DNA from: Chitinivorax tropicus
GTDB taxonomy: Bacteria; Pseudomonadota; Gammaproteobacteria; Burkholderiales; SCOH01
Direction of reading: 5' to 3'
Length of the DNA: 64,000 nucleotides
Assembly: GCF_014202905.1 (NCBI RefSeq)
Contig: NZ_JACHHY010000005.1
Span: forward strand, 62,001-126,000
Shown: positions 35,448 to 45,105 of the stretch, one piece after another
Numbering within the stretch: the first letter of the stretch is position 1
Layout: every line of letters starts with the position of its first letter
Position numbers and translations under genes: made by a program
Notes under the pieces: generated by a model
Database searches by the model: none
Told to the model about the DNA's origin: nothing
What the model saw: the letters and a program-made list of their open reading frames with translations, nothing else

Positions 35448-36945
35448 CTACGTCCAGCGGGCTGCTGACGGCGCTGGCCCGTGCGGCAGCCTGCAACGGG
35501 TATTCGTCAGGCCGCAGCACGTAGGCTGACGGGTCTTGCATCATACGCAATGCGCGATCGAGCAGATACAACGGGTTGGCCAAATGCAGATCTTCCGGTA
35601 CGCGCTGGCCATTGGTGACGTAATGCAGGGTCAGCCGATGGCGGATGATGACATCCAGGCTGTCGCCCAGCAGCGCAGCTTCATCGATCTTGGTCAGGAT
35701 GCAGCCTGACAGGCCATCCGCCTGATAACAGCGGACGACATCATCCAGGGTGCTGCCCTGAGCCGTGGCCGAGAGCAGCAGAATCCGCCGTACCGTGGTG
35801 CCAGGGCTGGTCAGCATGGCGATCTGCTCAGTCAGCCGCTTGTCACGTTGGCTCATGCCGACTGTATCGATCAACACCATGAAACGATTGCCCAGGTCCG
35901 ACAGCGTCAGCTGCAGATCGGACTCGTCCTTGACTGAATACACTGGCACGCCCAGGATCTTGCCATAGATCCGGAGCTGGTCGTGGGCGCCGATCCGGTA
36001 GCTGTCGGTGGTGATCAGGGCCACCTTGCTGGCGCCGTGTTTCAGCGTGCAGCGCGCTGCCAGCTTGGCCACGGTCGTGGTCTTGCCGACACCGGTCGGC
36101 CCGACCAACGCATAGATGCCACCGGATTCGATCAGGTCATCCCCCGCTGCGATCACCGGTAGATTGCGTTGCAATGCGGCCCGCACCCAGCGCAAACCCG
36201 TGTCGGCATCGTAATTGGCTGGGATATGCTCCAGCAGCTGGCGGCACAAAGCGGGGCTGAAGCCAAATGACAGCATGCGGCGGAAGACCTCCAGCTTGGC
36301 TGGCGCGTGCTTTTGCATGTCGCTCCAGGCAAAGCCTGCCAATTGGCCCTCCATCAGTGTGCGCAATGCCTTGAGCTCTGACATGATGGACTGCATCTGC
36401 TCCACGCTGTCATCGGCCTTGGCGGCTTTGCCGGCACCATTGGGCTTGGGCGCGTCCTGCTCCACTACATAGCGCTGCGCGGGTTTCACATTCAGCGTCG
36501 GCTCGGTCTTGCTTTCCTTGGCCGGCACGGGCGGCTCGACAGCCAGCTTGGGCGGTGTAAACGGCATGGGCGCCGCAGGTGGCTTGCTGGCAGGCTCCTG
36601 TGGCACGGTAGTACGAGCTGGTGCTGGCGGCGGGCTGGAGATGGCCGTGACGAAGGCATCGGCATCGCCTGGGTCGTCGTCCGGCAAGGCATAGGTATTC
36701 TGCAGCTGCCGCCCACGAGGGGTGTCAGCAGGCGGCGCGGATACAACCGGCTTCGGGCGATTGTTGAGGGTGCCCGAGGGAGCGGTGGTCAAGGTGGCGA
36801 CATCCGTATCGGATACCGCCATGATCTCCACGCCACCGCCAGCGATCTGGCGGTTGGCAAGGATCAACGCATCAGGGCCCAAAGCGTCGCGAACTTGGCG
36901 AAGCGCATCACGCGTATTGGTGCCGTAAAACTTTTTGACGATCAT
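35431..36945 (-). CDS. flhF: Flagellar biosynthesis GTPase FlhF
   Basis: A 504-residue SRP-family GTPase that places the flagellum at the pole. The ATG at 36945 gives the canonical start MIVKKFYGTNTRDALRQVR. The N-terminal B domain is followed by a long Pro/Ala-rich linker (about 60-180), then the NG domain with G1 ALVGPTGVGKTTTVAKLA, the DSYRIGAHDQLRIYGKILGVP segment, G3 VLIDTVGMSQRD and G4 TKID. It overlaps flhG by 17 bp, indicating coupled expression. Confidence 0.95.
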   Translation of the reverse strand: MIVKKFYGTNTRDALRQVRDALGPDALILANRQIAGGGVEIMAVSDTDVATLTTAPSGTLNNRPKPVVSAPPADTPRGRQLQNTYALPDDDPGDADAFVTAISSPPPAPARTTVPQEPASKPPAAPMPFTPPKLAVEPPVPAKESKTEPTLNVKPAQRYVVEQDAPKPNGAGKAAKADDSVEQMQSIMSELKALRTLMEGQLAGFAWSDMQKHAPAKLEVFRRMLSFGFSPALCRQLLEHIPANYDADTGLRWVRAALQRNLPVIAAGDDLIESGGIYALVGPTGVGKTTTVAKLAARCTLKHGASKVALITTDSYRIGAHDQLRIYGKILGVPVYSVKDESDLQLTLSDLGNRFMVLIDTVGMSQRDKRLTEQIAMLTSPGTTVRRILLLSATAQGSTLDDVVRCYQADGLSGCILTKIDEAALLGDSLDVIIRHRLTLHYVTNGQRVPEDLHLANPLYLLDRALRMMQDPSAYVLRPDEYPLQAAARASAVSSPLDVGGIHG

Positions 36946-37304
36946 GGCATGCCTGGGCACGTGTTTCGCGATCTCATCGATTTCCGAATGATTCGGGAAT
37001 CGACACGGTAGTTTGTTGAACCTTTCCAGCGCCTGGCGGTCTGTAAGGGCTCAGCAAACGGATATGCGACTGGTTTGGCGCGGTAACGGGTTGATCGGGC
37101 AAGAGACAGCCAAGCATTCACCAGACTGTGAATGGGCGAGGGCAGTGGCATGAATGACGCGCAAGCCGACCAGCAGCGATACACGCATTCACGGGCGGCC
37201 CATATGGCCCCGCCAGGGTGGATACAGTGATGGCTGCTGATGACAACTTGGCTACGACACGGCCTTTGCGGCACCTCGTCCTGATCATGCACGATCAAAC
37301 CGGG
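36946..37304. other. Intergenic region between flhA and flhF
   Basis: About 360 bp between two same-strand flagellar genes. It holds two modest inverted repeats: GATTTCCGAA...TTCGGGAATC (36976-36998) 31 bp before flhF, and CATTCAC-cagact-GTGAATG near 37115-37134. A 118-codon minus-strand reading frame spans it but shows no domain and unnatural composition, so no gene is called. A promoter for flhF-flhG-fliA is likely here. Confidence 0.4.
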
Positions 37305-39401
37305 CTATTGGTTCCTCCCACCGATTACCGCGACGACTCTGATGTTCTTAGTATCGGGTATCTCGCTATGCGAAACAACCTTTAACTGTGGCACGCTCCG
37401 CTTCAAAAAGCGCGACAGGAGCGGTCTCAACGGTGGTGGGGTCATCAGTACCGAAACCAGCCCCTGTTCCTCCCGTTGATTGGCAACCTGCGCAGCTTGT
37501 TGCAACAATGCCTCTGCTAGACCGGGCTCCAGCCCGCCTGCCGCAGCCCCTTTCGCTTGAACGGCTTGCAGCAGGATATTCTCCAGTTGTGGGTCGAGCG
37601 CGATCAGCTCCAGCTCTCGCGCATCGCCATATATCTGGTGGATGATAGCACGACCCAGCGCGACACGAACGACGGCGGTCAATTCGTCGATATCCTGGGT
37701 TTGCATGAAATGGTCGCCCAGCGTCTCCAGAATGGTACGCATGTCCCTGATATGCATCCCATCATCCAGCAAGGCTTGCAGCACTTTCTGCAGCGTGCCG
37801 ACCGGGATGACTTTGGGCACCAGTTCCTCCACCAGCTTGGGCGACTCTTTGCCGACGTGATCCAACAAGGCTTGTACTTCTTCGCGTCCGAGCAGCTCAG
37901 CCGCGTGCTGGTTCAAAATGTTGGAGAGATGGGTGGCCACGACCGTACTGGCATCCACCACGGTATAGCCGAGGTTCTGGGCCTGTTCGCGGCTGCCGCC
38001 ATCGATCCAGACGGCGGGCAGGCCAAACGCAGGGTCTTTGGTCGGGGTGCCGGCAATCTCGCCCAGCACCCGGCCAGGATTGATGGCCAGAAACATGCCG
38101 GCATAGGCGTCGCCGCTGCCGACATCGACACCTTTCAAGGTGATCCGATAGGTGTTGGGTTTCAGCTCCAGATTGTCTCGAATGTGGACAGCCGGGACGA
38201 GGAAGCCCATCTCCTGTGCGATTTTTTTCCGGATGCCACGGATGCGGCGTAGCAATTCGCCATCCTGATTGCGATCCACCAATGGGATCAAGCGATAGCC
38301 GACCTCCAGCCCGATCAGGTCAACGGGGGCGACATCGGCCCATCCAACCTCCTGCAGCTCTGGTACGGCAGGCGCCGGTGGGGCTTCCTCCACTGGTGGC
38401 GCTTCACGCGCCTGCTTCTCGCGCTGGTCCATCCAGTAAGCCAGGCCTGCGGTGGCGGAGGCGATCAGTAGGAAGGGCAGATGTGGCATGCCTGGGATGA
38501 TGCCCAGCAAGGCCAGTACCGCTGCAGTGATGTAGAGCACCTGAATGCGTTGGAACAGCTGACCGATCAGCTGCTGCGACAGGTCTTCATCAGTACCGAC
38601 CCGGCTGACGACGATACCGGCGGCGGTTGAGATGATCAAGGCAGGAATCTGAGCCACCAGACCGTCACCGATGGTCAACAGTGTGTAATTCTTGGACGCG
38701 GTCGCGAAATCGAGATTGTGCTGCAATATGCCGACCAACAAGCCGCCGATCACATTGATCACCATGATCAGAATGCCGGCCACTGCGTCGCCACGGACGA
38801 ATTTACTGGCACCATCCATGGAGCCGAAAAACTCGGCTTCCTGCGAGATTTGGGTGCGGCGTTTGCGTGCGTCGTCCTCACCGATCAAGCCGGCGTTCAG
38901 ATCGGCATCGATGGCCATTTGCTTGCCGGGCATGGCGTCCAGCGTGAAACGTGCGGACACTTCGGCAATCCGGCCTGCACCCTTGGTGATGACCACGAAA
39001 TTGATGATGGTGAGGATCACGAACACGACGATCCCGATGAAGAAATCACCACCGATCAGGAAGTGAGCGAATGCCTCGATCACCTTGCCTGCGGCCTCTC
39101 CGCCTGTATGGCCCTGGGCCAGAATGACGCGCGTCGATGCCACATTCAAAGACAGGCGTAGCAAGGTGGTGACCAGCAACACCGTCGGGAATGCGGAAAA
39201 CTGCAAGGGTTGCGTGGTGTAAAGGCTGACCAGCAACACGATGATCGACAACGAGATATTGAATGTGAACAGCAGATCCAGCAGAAAGGTCGGCAATGGC
39301 AGGATCAGCATTGCCAGAATGAGCAGGATCAGCACCGGCCCGGCAAGGCGGTTGAGGTTCATTCCGCCCAGCGGCGGAAGGGTGGACTGTGGCGCTTCCA
39401 T
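37305..39401 (-). CDS. flhA: Flagellar export apparatus protein FlhA
   Basis: Inner-membrane core of the flagellar type III export gate, 698 residues. The N-terminal half has about eight membrane helices, with the FHIPEP-family signature visible in VASTRVILAQGHTGGEAAGKVIEAFA and AEVSARFTLDAMPGKQMAIDADLNAG. The C-terminal cytoplasmic nonamer-forming domain starts near residue 350 (EVGYRLIPLVD). The ATG at 39401 is used rather than the GTG at 39404. flhB is not in the window; it may have been separated or lie beyond. Confidence 0.97.
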   Translation of the reverse strand: MEAPQSTLPPLGGMNLNRLAGPVLILLILAMLILPLPTFLLDLLFTFNISLSIIVLLVSLYTTQPLQFSAFPTVLLVTTLLRLSLNVASTRVILAQGHTGGEAAGKVIEAFAHFLIGGDFFIGIVVFVILTIINFVVITKGAGRIAEVSARFTLDAMPGKQMAIDADLNAGLIGEDDARKRRTQISQEAEFFGSMDGASKFVRGDAVAGILIMVINVIGGLLVGILQHNLDFATASKNYTLLTIGDGLVAQIPALIISTAAGIVVSRVGTDEDLSQQLIGQLFQRIQVLYITAAVLALLGIIPGMPHLPFLLIASATAGLAYWMDQREKQAREAPPVEEAPPAPAVPELQEVGWADVAPVDLIGLEVGYRLIPLVDRNQDGELLRRIRGIRKKIAQEMGFLVPAVHIRDNLELKPNTYRITLKGVDVGSGDAYAGMFLAINPGRVLGEIAGTPTKDPAFGLPAVWIDGGSREQAQNLGYTVVDASTVVATHLSNILNQHAAELLGREEVQALLDHVGKESPKLVEELVPKVIPVGTLQKVLQALLDDGMHIRDMRTILETLGDHFMQTQDIDELTAVVRVALGRAIIHQIYGDARELELIALDPQLENILLQAVQAKGAAAGGLEPGLAEALLQQAAQVANQREEQGLVSVLMTPPPLRPLLSRFLKRSVPQLKVVSHSEIPDTKNIRVVAVIGGRNQ

Positions 39402-39829
39402 CACGATCCCGACCTGTAAATGGCCTTAGTATAACGTGGATCATGACAATTTCACGCAGGGCACGCATTCGCTTCCGCTTGACCGGAAGCGTTTGGTGTT
39501 TGCCATGTCGGCGGTTACAATGGGTCGTCCTTCACCCATTACAGCGCGATCTTGCGGTTGTTTGGGACAATTGCCCGGCGGAATATGTACCTGTTCTGCT
39601 TGCGATGACGATGCTTTCCTCGCCATGCCGAATGGGCGTGCGCGGCAGAACCTGGCAAGGTGAAGGCGTGCAGCGTCAGTCTTGACGTAAACTGGAAATC
39701 ATCCAGCCAAGTTCATTAACTCGAAAACAGGGCTCAGCCTCGACTGTGATATGTGCCGAGGGGATCAACCTGTCTGCAATTCAAGGCAAACCTGCTGGTC
39801 GCTCGATGGATCAGGGTTTGGGAGGCGGT
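39402..39829. other. Intergenic region between flhA and surE
   Basis: About 425 bp between divergent genes. It contains a hairpin CGCTTCCG-cttgac-CGGAAGCG at 39470-39491. Small open frames here (for example 39436-39663, plus strand) show no domain. Probably promoter and leader sequence for both directions. Confidence 0.4.
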
Positions 39830-40573
39830 GTGAATATTCTTCTCAGTAACGACGATGGCTATTTTGCGCCAGGGCTGGCCGCGCTGGCGCGAGCGCTGTC
39901 ACAGGTAGGGCAGGTCACGGTCGTCGCACCTGAACGGGATCGTAGCGGCGCAAGCAATTCACTGACACTCGATCGTCCCTTGATTTTACGGCGGGCAGCA
40001 AGCGGATTCCATTTTGTCAATGGGACGCCGACTGACTGCGTGCACTTGGCCGTGACCGGAATGTTCGACACCCGGCCAGATCTGGTGGTGTCAGGCATCA
40101 ATCATGGCGCCAATATGGGCGATGATACGATTTATTCAGGTACGGTGGCGGCTGCCATGGAGGGCTTTCAGCTTGGCATTCCGGCAATCGCCGTATCGTT
40201 GGCCAGCAAAGCTGGCGCGCATTTCGACACCGCGGCGGAAGTCGCATTGCAATTGGTCAAGCGGCACCTTGCCCAGCCATTTGCTCAACCCATGTTGTTG
40301 AATGTCAATGTGCCGGATGTACCGCTCGATCAGCTGGGTGGTATGGAAATCACGCGACTGGGGCGGCGGCATAAGGCCGAGCCGGTAGTCAAATCCACCA
40401 ATCCACGTGGGGATACCGTGTACTGGGTGGGTGCCGCAGGCGCAGCTGCTGAAGCGGGGCCAGGTACGGACTTCCACGCCGTGGCCAATAAGCGGGTGTC
40501 GGTCACTCCTCTGCAGGTCGATCTGACTGCACCCGGTCAGATGCCACTGGTACAGGGGTGGTTGCAGGTATGA
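39830..40573 (+). CDS. surE: 5'/3'-nucleotidase SurE
   Basis: Metal-dependent nucleoside monophosphate phosphatase induced in stationary phase. The GTG at 39830, with GGGAGG just upstream, gives the canonical start [19 protein letters not shown]; the earlier ATGs in frame add unconserved residues. Metal and phosphate ligands are visible in [26 protein letters not shown] and [26 protein letters not shown]. 247 residues, normal length. Its stop overlaps the pcm start (ATGA). Confidence 0.95.
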   Translation: MNILLSNDDGYFAPGLAALARALSQVGQVTVVAPERDRSGASNSLTLDRPLILRRAASGFHFVNGTPTDCVHLAVTGMFDTRPDLVVSGINHGANMGDDTIYSGTVAAAMEGFQLGIPAIAVSLASKAGAHFDTAAEVALQLVKRHLAQPFAQPMLLNVNVPDVPLDQLGGMEITRLGRRHKAEPVVKSTNPRGDTVYWVGAAGAAAEAGPGTDFHAVANKRVSVTPLQVDLTAPGQMPLVQGWLQV

Positions 40574-41229
40574 AAACCCCTGACCATCGCGGTATCGGCA
40601 TGACCTCCCCCCGCACCCGCTTGCGGATGGTGGACAAGCTGCGACAGGAAGGCATCCGCGATGAGGCGGTATTGGGCGTGATGGCGGACATTCCACGCCA
40701 TATCTTTGTGGATGAAGCGCTGGCACATCGCGCCTATGAAAATGTCGCCTTACCTTTAGGGTTTGGCCAGACCATTTCACAACCCTATATCGTCGGCAGG
40801 ATGACTGAGCTGGTCCGCAGTGGGCAGGCGTTGGATAAAGTGCTGGAGATCGGCACTGGCTGCGCTTATCAAACCTGCATCCTGTCAAAACTGGCTCGCG
40901 AGGTGTACTCGATTGAACGAATATCGGGGCTGCTCGACAAAGCCAGGCAGCACTTGCGTGAATTACGCATCATGAATGTCCGGTTGAAGCATGGAGATGG
41001 CCACCTCGGTATTCCCGAGGCCGCACCATTCGATGCCATCATGATGACCGCAGCGGCAAGCCATGTGCCGCAGCCCCTGTTGGATCAATTGAAAATAGGG
41101 GGCAAATTGGTGCTACCACTCGGAACGCAAGACCAGTACTTGTATATGATCGAACGTACAACTGAGGGCTTTACCGAAACCAAGCTGGAAGCGGTGAAAT
41201 TTGTACCTTTGTTGTCGGGTACTGCTTGA
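40570..41229 (+). CDS. pcm: Protein-L-isoaspartate O-methyltransferase
   Basis: SAM-dependent repair enzyme that methylates isoaspartyl residues in aged proteins. 219 residues from the ATG overlapping the surE stop. Motifs: [39 protein letters not shown], and the SAM-binding motif [20 protein letters not shown], which has a Cys in place of the more usual Ser or Gly (EIGTGSGYQ). [23 protein letters not shown] segment follows. The surE-pcm-nlpD-rpoS order is conserved in gamma- and betaproteobacteria. Confidence 0.95.
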   Translation: MKTPDHRGIGMTSPRTRLRMVDKLRQEGIRDEAVLGVMADIPRHIFVDEALAHRAYENVALPLGFGQTISQPYIVGRMTELVRSGQALDKVLEIGTGCAYQTCILSKLAREVYSIERISGLLDKARQHLRELRIMNVRLKHGDGHLGIPEAAPFDAIMMTAAASHVPQPLLDQLKIGGKLVLPLGTQDQYLYMIERTTEGFTETKLEAVKFVPLLSGTA

Positions 41230-41271
41230 CTTATATTCGCTTTCTGAACTATCGTATTCCCTACTAGACAA

Positions 41272-42396
41272 TTGTTGTTCAACGAGATCAATTACTTCCG
41301 ACGCTTTGTCGATCCCACTCGTGAAGGAGGCGCGCATCCGCGGTGTAGCCGTGGAGTATGGGCAGTCATCGTAACCACATCGGTTCTGTTGAGTGCTTGC
41401 GCGAGCCAGCCTGCGTCGCGAGCACCCGTTATTGACCGATCTGCCGATCGCCCAATCCCCACCGCCAAATCATCACCGCCACCTGCCGCGCCAAGACGAG
41501 CTGCCGCTGACCGAGAGCCGGACACGCGTCCCGAGACGTATACCGTCAAGAAAGGCGATACGTTGTACGCCATATCGCTTGAATATGGCTTCGATTATCG
41601 CGAATTGGCGCAATGGAACAGATTGGAAGACCCGAACCTGATCAAGGTGGATCAGGTTCTGCGTCTTCGTCCGCCCGCCGACCAGGCTGCTGGCGGAGTG
41701 GTAATCGTGACGCCGCTGCCAGCCAATGACATCACGCCTGAGCCTGTTCAGGCGGTGCCGGCGGGTAAAGTGGTCGATGACCCGAAGATGTATAAGCTGC
41801 CATACAGCCCAACGGCAGTGGCGCAGATGGAAAAGCTCCAGGCGGCAAAGCCTGTGCCGCCCAAGGAAACCGCCAAACCTGGCGATAAGCCTGATGGCAA
41901 GCCGGTGGAGCCGGATAGAGAGCCTGCCCGGAATGGCAGCAAGGACAACAAACCCGAGCCAAAGGATATCAAGCCCGAGGCAAAACCTGACAGCAGGCCC
42001 GCCACCAATGTGGATGCTGAAGGGGAAGTGGAAACCTGGCAGTGGCCAACCAGCGGCAAAGTCGTCAGCGGCTTTGCAGCGGGGGGCAAAGGGATCGACA
42101 TTGCTGGTAGACGCGGTCAGCCTGTGCTGGCGGCGGCTGCAGGTAAGGTCGTGTATAGCGGAGTGGGTTTGCGTGGTTACGGTAAGCTGCTGATCATCAA
42201 ACATAACAAAACGTATCTGACCGCGTATGCCCACAATCAGCAACTGCTTGTGAAAGAAGGGGAGGTTGTCAACAAGGGTGATCAAATTGCAGAGATGGGA
42301 GACAGTGACACTGATAAGGTGAAGCTGCATTTTGAGATCCGTCGGTTTGGAAAACCGGTGGACCCGATCAAATTCTTACCGGCTGACAAATCATGA
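41272..42396 (+). CDS. nlpD: NlpD-like lipoprotein with LysM and degenerate LytM domains
   Basis: Envelope lipoprotein that in E. coli activates amidase AmiC at the division site. The lipobox LLSACAS is near residues 39-45. LysM ([20 protein letters not shown] to [11 protein letters not shown]) lies near 88-133, then a Pro/Lys-rich linker, then a C-terminal M23/LytM domain (about 250-365). The first metal His is replaced (GKGIDIAG), as in E. coli NlpD, so it is probably a regulator without peptidase activity. No ATG or GTG exists upstream of the signal peptide in this frame; a TTG at 41272 or 41275 is the only start seen. It overlaps rpoS by 4 bp. Confidence 0.88.
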   Translation: MLFNEINYFRRFVDPTREGGAHPRCSRGVWAVIVTTSVLLSACASQPASRAPVIDRSADRPIPTAKSSPPPAAPRRAAADREPDTRPETYTVKKGDTLYAISLEYGFDYRELAQWNRLEDPNLIKVDQVLRLRPPADQAAGGVVIVTPLPANDITPEPVQAVPAGKVVDDPKMYKLPYSPTAVAQMEKLQAAKPVPPKETAKPGDKPDGKPVEPDREPARNGSKDNKPEPKDIKPEAKPDSRPATNVDAEGEVETWQWPTSGKVVSGFAAGGKGIDIAGRRGQPVLAAAAGKVVYSGVGLRGYGKLLIIKHNKTYLTAYAHNQQLLVKEGEVVNKGDQIAEMGDSDTDKVKLHFEIRRFGKPVDPIKFLPADKS

Positions 42397-43352
42397 GCGC
42401 AAAATTGACCATCGAAGAGGAAGATATCGTCGAAGAGGATGAACTGCTCGAAGCAGAGCTCGACGAGGAGGCGGACAACGAAGAGGCATCAGCGGAAGAA
42501 CAAGAAAACAATGCCACTGAAGTAATCAATGATGTCACTCAGATCTATTTGAATGACATCGGACACAACGCCCTGCTGACGCAAGAGCAGGAGCGAATGT
42601 TGGCAAGACGTGTGGTGGCGGGGGATTTTGAGGCCCGTCAGAAAATGATTGAACACAACCTGCGGCTGGTTGTGAATATTGCCAAGCATTACATCAATCG
42701 TGGTATGGCTTTGCTTGATCTGATCGAGGAAGGCAATATCGGTCTGATGCATGCGCTGGAAAAGTTTGATCCTGAGCGTGGATTCCGATTCTCGACCTAC
42801 GCGACTTGGTGGATACGGCAAAGCATTGAGCGGGCGATCATGAATCAGTCCCGTACCATTCGCTTGCCGGTGCATGTCATCAAGGAGCTGAACGTCTATT
42901 TGCGCGCTCAGCGGCACCTGGAAGCGCAGATGGGGCGCGAGCCCACTGTTGAGGATGTGGCCCACCTGCTGGGTAAGCCGGTTGATGATGTGCGCCGGGT
43001 GTTGAACCTGAATGAACGCATGGCATCCCTGGATGCGCCGTTGGATATCGATCCGATGCTGTCGATCGGTGAGTCGATTCCTGATGAGCAGCGAGATGGC
43101 CCAGAGGATATCTTTCACAGCGCAGAGGTGGAGCGCTATGTGCGTGAATGGCTTGGGCAGCTCAACGACAAACAACGCATGGTGATCGAGCGGCGGTATG
43201 GTTTGGGTGGGTATGACGTGTGTACTTTGGAAGATCTGGCAGAAAGCCTGGGCCTGACACGTGAGCGGGTTCGCCAGATCCAGATTGAAGCGCTGGAAGG
43301 CTTACGTCGTTTATTGCGGCGACGAGGTGTTACAAAAGAATATTTGCTGTGA
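42393..43352 (+). CDS. rpoS: RNA polymerase sigma factor RpoS
   Basis: Stationary-phase and general stress sigma factor, 319 residues. A very acidic N-terminus (about 1-45) is followed by regions 1.2-2 ([73 protein letters not shown]), region 3, and region 4 ([33 protein letters not shown]). The ATG overlaps the nlpD stop. In E. coli the main rpoS promoter lies inside nlpD; a similar promoter is possible but was not located. Confidence 0.97.
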   Translation: MSAKLTIEEEDIVEEDELLEAELDEEADNEEASAEEQENNATEVINDVTQIYLNDIGHNALLTQEQERMLARRVVAGDFEARQKMIEHNLRLVVNIAKHYINRGMALLDLIEEGNIGLMHALEKFDPERGFRFSTYATWWIRQSIERAIMNQSRTIRLPVHVIKELNVYLRAQRHLEAQMGREPTVEDVAHLLGKPVDDVRRVLNLNERMASLDAPLDIDPMLSIGESIPDEQRDGPEDIFHSAEVERYVREWLGQLNDKQRMVIERRYGLGGYDVCTLEDLAESLGLTRERVRQIQIEALEGLRRLLRRRGVTKEYLL

Positions 43353-43363
43353 GCAGCAAACAG

Positions 43364-43398
43364 AAAACGGCCCGGTGATCCCGGGCCGTATGTTTTTC
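43364..43398. terminator. Bidirectional terminator between rpoS and the GDSL gene
   Basis: ACGGCCCGG-tgatc-CCGGGCCGT is flanked by AAAA and TGTTTTT and serves both converging genes. Confidence 0.85.
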
Positions 43399-44698
43399 AA
43401 CGGAGCATGCTGCTGTATTGATTGCGGATGAAGGTTTCGACGTGAGCCGCAAGCTGGCGATGGGTTGCGGTGGTTGGATGCAGGGTGTCCCAGAACACAT
43501 ATTGACCTGGATCGGTGCAGGTGCTTCTGGGCTCGTGCTTTTCCAGATATACCGTTGAAGACAGGCTGCGGATATTCAGGCAGCTCTCGGTGGTATTGGT
43601 CATCCCGTATTGTGCTGGGTGCTGCAGCATGTCATCAAAGATCTGGCTGGCATCAAAGAGCGTCAGCTGCTTGGTGCCGCCGTACCGGGTCCGCATCTCG
43701 TCCACCAGGCTGGTAAGTTTGGTGTTGAATGACTGAACTTGTTGGGCAGCCTGTTCGCCCCCTGTTTTCAATTTGAAGACGGGTGCTTTCTGGAGTGCAG
43801 GCAGATTCAGCAGTACGACGTATTTGGCGCCACCATCCAGCAGCGAGATGAGTGCCCGGCGCATGGCTGAAATGGCTTGGTCAGGGGTGCGGCCATAATT
43901 GAGCAGATCATTGGCACCTATCCACATTGTGAACAGGGTGTGCTCTGGTTGATAGTCGGGCGCTTTCCGCATGTACTCCTTCCAGGATGTGATTTCTTGC
44001 TCCAATCCTGGCACAACCAGATACTTGTCTGTGCCCGCCCCACCAATTGCCCAGTTATACAACGGTAGATTCAGCGACCGGGCCAGATACTCGACCCAGA
44101 CCAGACCATTGCTGAATCGACCGCCCAACCAGCTGTGACCAGGGAGTTTCCACTGGCTGGCGTTGTACATGTTCTGGGTATCGGACAGGCTGTCGCCAAA
44201 GGCGATGACTTTGTTGAAGCCAGGGCCTTGTGCCGCTGTGTCATTGGTCCAGATGGTGTAATTGAATGATATGGCGTGATCTGCCGCCAAGGCGGAGATG
44301 ACCGGGCGTTGAATCCCCTTCCGGGCCAGGGTCTGCTCGCAAACCGATTTCAGCGTGTCCTGTGTGGTATCGCTGTAGAACATGTTCTCCCAGTGAAACG
44401 CACCGCTTTTCCACCAGCTGCCATGTACGCGGTACCAGTCGCCACTGACTGGGTCCTTGGCCCACTCATAGGTAGCTCTTGGGTGCAGTGGGCTGTCGCT
44501 GATCTGGTACCAGCAACGCAAGTAAGTGTAGGTGCTGCCCGTGTGAGGGGGAGCGGGGGAGGGCTCATTGGCGAAGTGGTATGGATTTGCCTGGATGCCG
44601 GCAACGGACGAGGCAGCGCTCAGCGGCGCTGCTTCATCACTTGCGAATGTCGGACTGATCAGGGGGGCCAGCAAGATGCCGATCATCAGATATTTCAT
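43397..44698 (-). CDS. Secreted GDSL lipase/phospholipase (thermolabile hemolysin-like)
   Basis: A 433-residue exported hydrolase. The ATG at 44698 has GAAGGAA 5 bases upstream and gives a signal peptide ending TFA/SDEAA. The N-terminal domain (about 40-150) is rich in Trp and Tyr. The SGNH/GDSL domain follows with block I VIAFGDSLSDTQNMY, block II GGRFSNGLVW, block III WIGANDLL and the catalytic DxxH in WDTLHPTTATH. This architecture matches the Vibrio thermolabile hemolysin / lecithinase group, which act as phospholipases or acyltransferases on lecithin. Substrate is inferred. Confidence 0.9.
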   Translation of the reverse strand: MKYLMIGILLAPLISPTFASDEAAPLSAASSVAGIQANPYHFANEPSPAPPHTGSTYTYLRCWYQISDSPLHPRATYEWAKDPVSGDWYRVHGSWWKSGAFHWENMFYSDTTQDTLKSVCEQTLARKGIQRPVISALAADHAISFNYTIWTNDTAAQGPGFNKVIAFGDSLSDTQNMYNASQWKLPGHSWLGGRFSNGLVWVEYLARSLNLPLYNWAIGGAGTDKYLVVPGLEQEITSWKEYMRKAPDYQPEHTLFTMWIGANDLLNYGRTPDQAISAMRRALISLLDGGAKYVVLLNLPALQKAPVFKLKTGGEQAAQQVQSFNTKLTSLVDEMRTRYGGTKQLTLFDASQIFDDMLQHPAQYGMTNTTESCLNIRSLSSTVYLEKHEPRSTCTDPGQYVFWDTLHPTTATHRQLAAHVETFIRNQYSSMLR

Positions 44699-45105
44699 AT
44701 GGCTTCCTTCAATCATGATCGCTATGCGCGGGCATTAATTGGTCTATATGCATGCTTTGCCGCCAATGTGAATTGGCGCGGCTGACTCAGGCCGGATGCT
44801 TTGGCACGACAACGAGCTGGATGACACGTTTCCGACAAGGTGTGTAAACGAGTCTTTCAGGTAGACACCCATGATGTTCGATTGGTTTCATATGGGTGTA
44901 TTGTTTGATGGGGTTGGTGTCGTGCAAGGCATTAATTTAATGTGAAATTATGGATTTTTTGATTTTTTAAAATATGGCATTAATGCAATATTCTTATATG
45001 CAGTAGGCGTATTTTTGATGGCATTACTGCCGGAGCGGCCTCGTGGATATGGATCTTCCGGCAGTCTCTGCCCCATCCTGCATGGAGGGTGGGGCTTGGG
45101 GCGGG
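44699..45105. promoter_or_regulatory. AT-rich upstream region with three GGCATTAAT repeats
   Basis: Some 400 bp upstream of the GDSL gene, bounded on the other side by the stop of the transglutaminase gene. The 9-mer GGCATTAAT occurs at 44731, 44928 and 44976. The region 44930-45005 is very AT-rich. No gene is credible here. The repeats are candidate binding sites for a regulator of the lipase gene. Confidence 0.4.

Noticed and set aside
36942..37298. 118-codon minus-strand open frame between flhA and flhF
   Set aside because: No domain, poor ribosome site and composition unlike neighbouring proteins; it also overlaps the flhF start.
40136..40888. 250-codon minus-strand open frame across surE and pcm
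   Set aside because: Spans two well-supported genes on the other strand; Pro/Arg-rich shadow.
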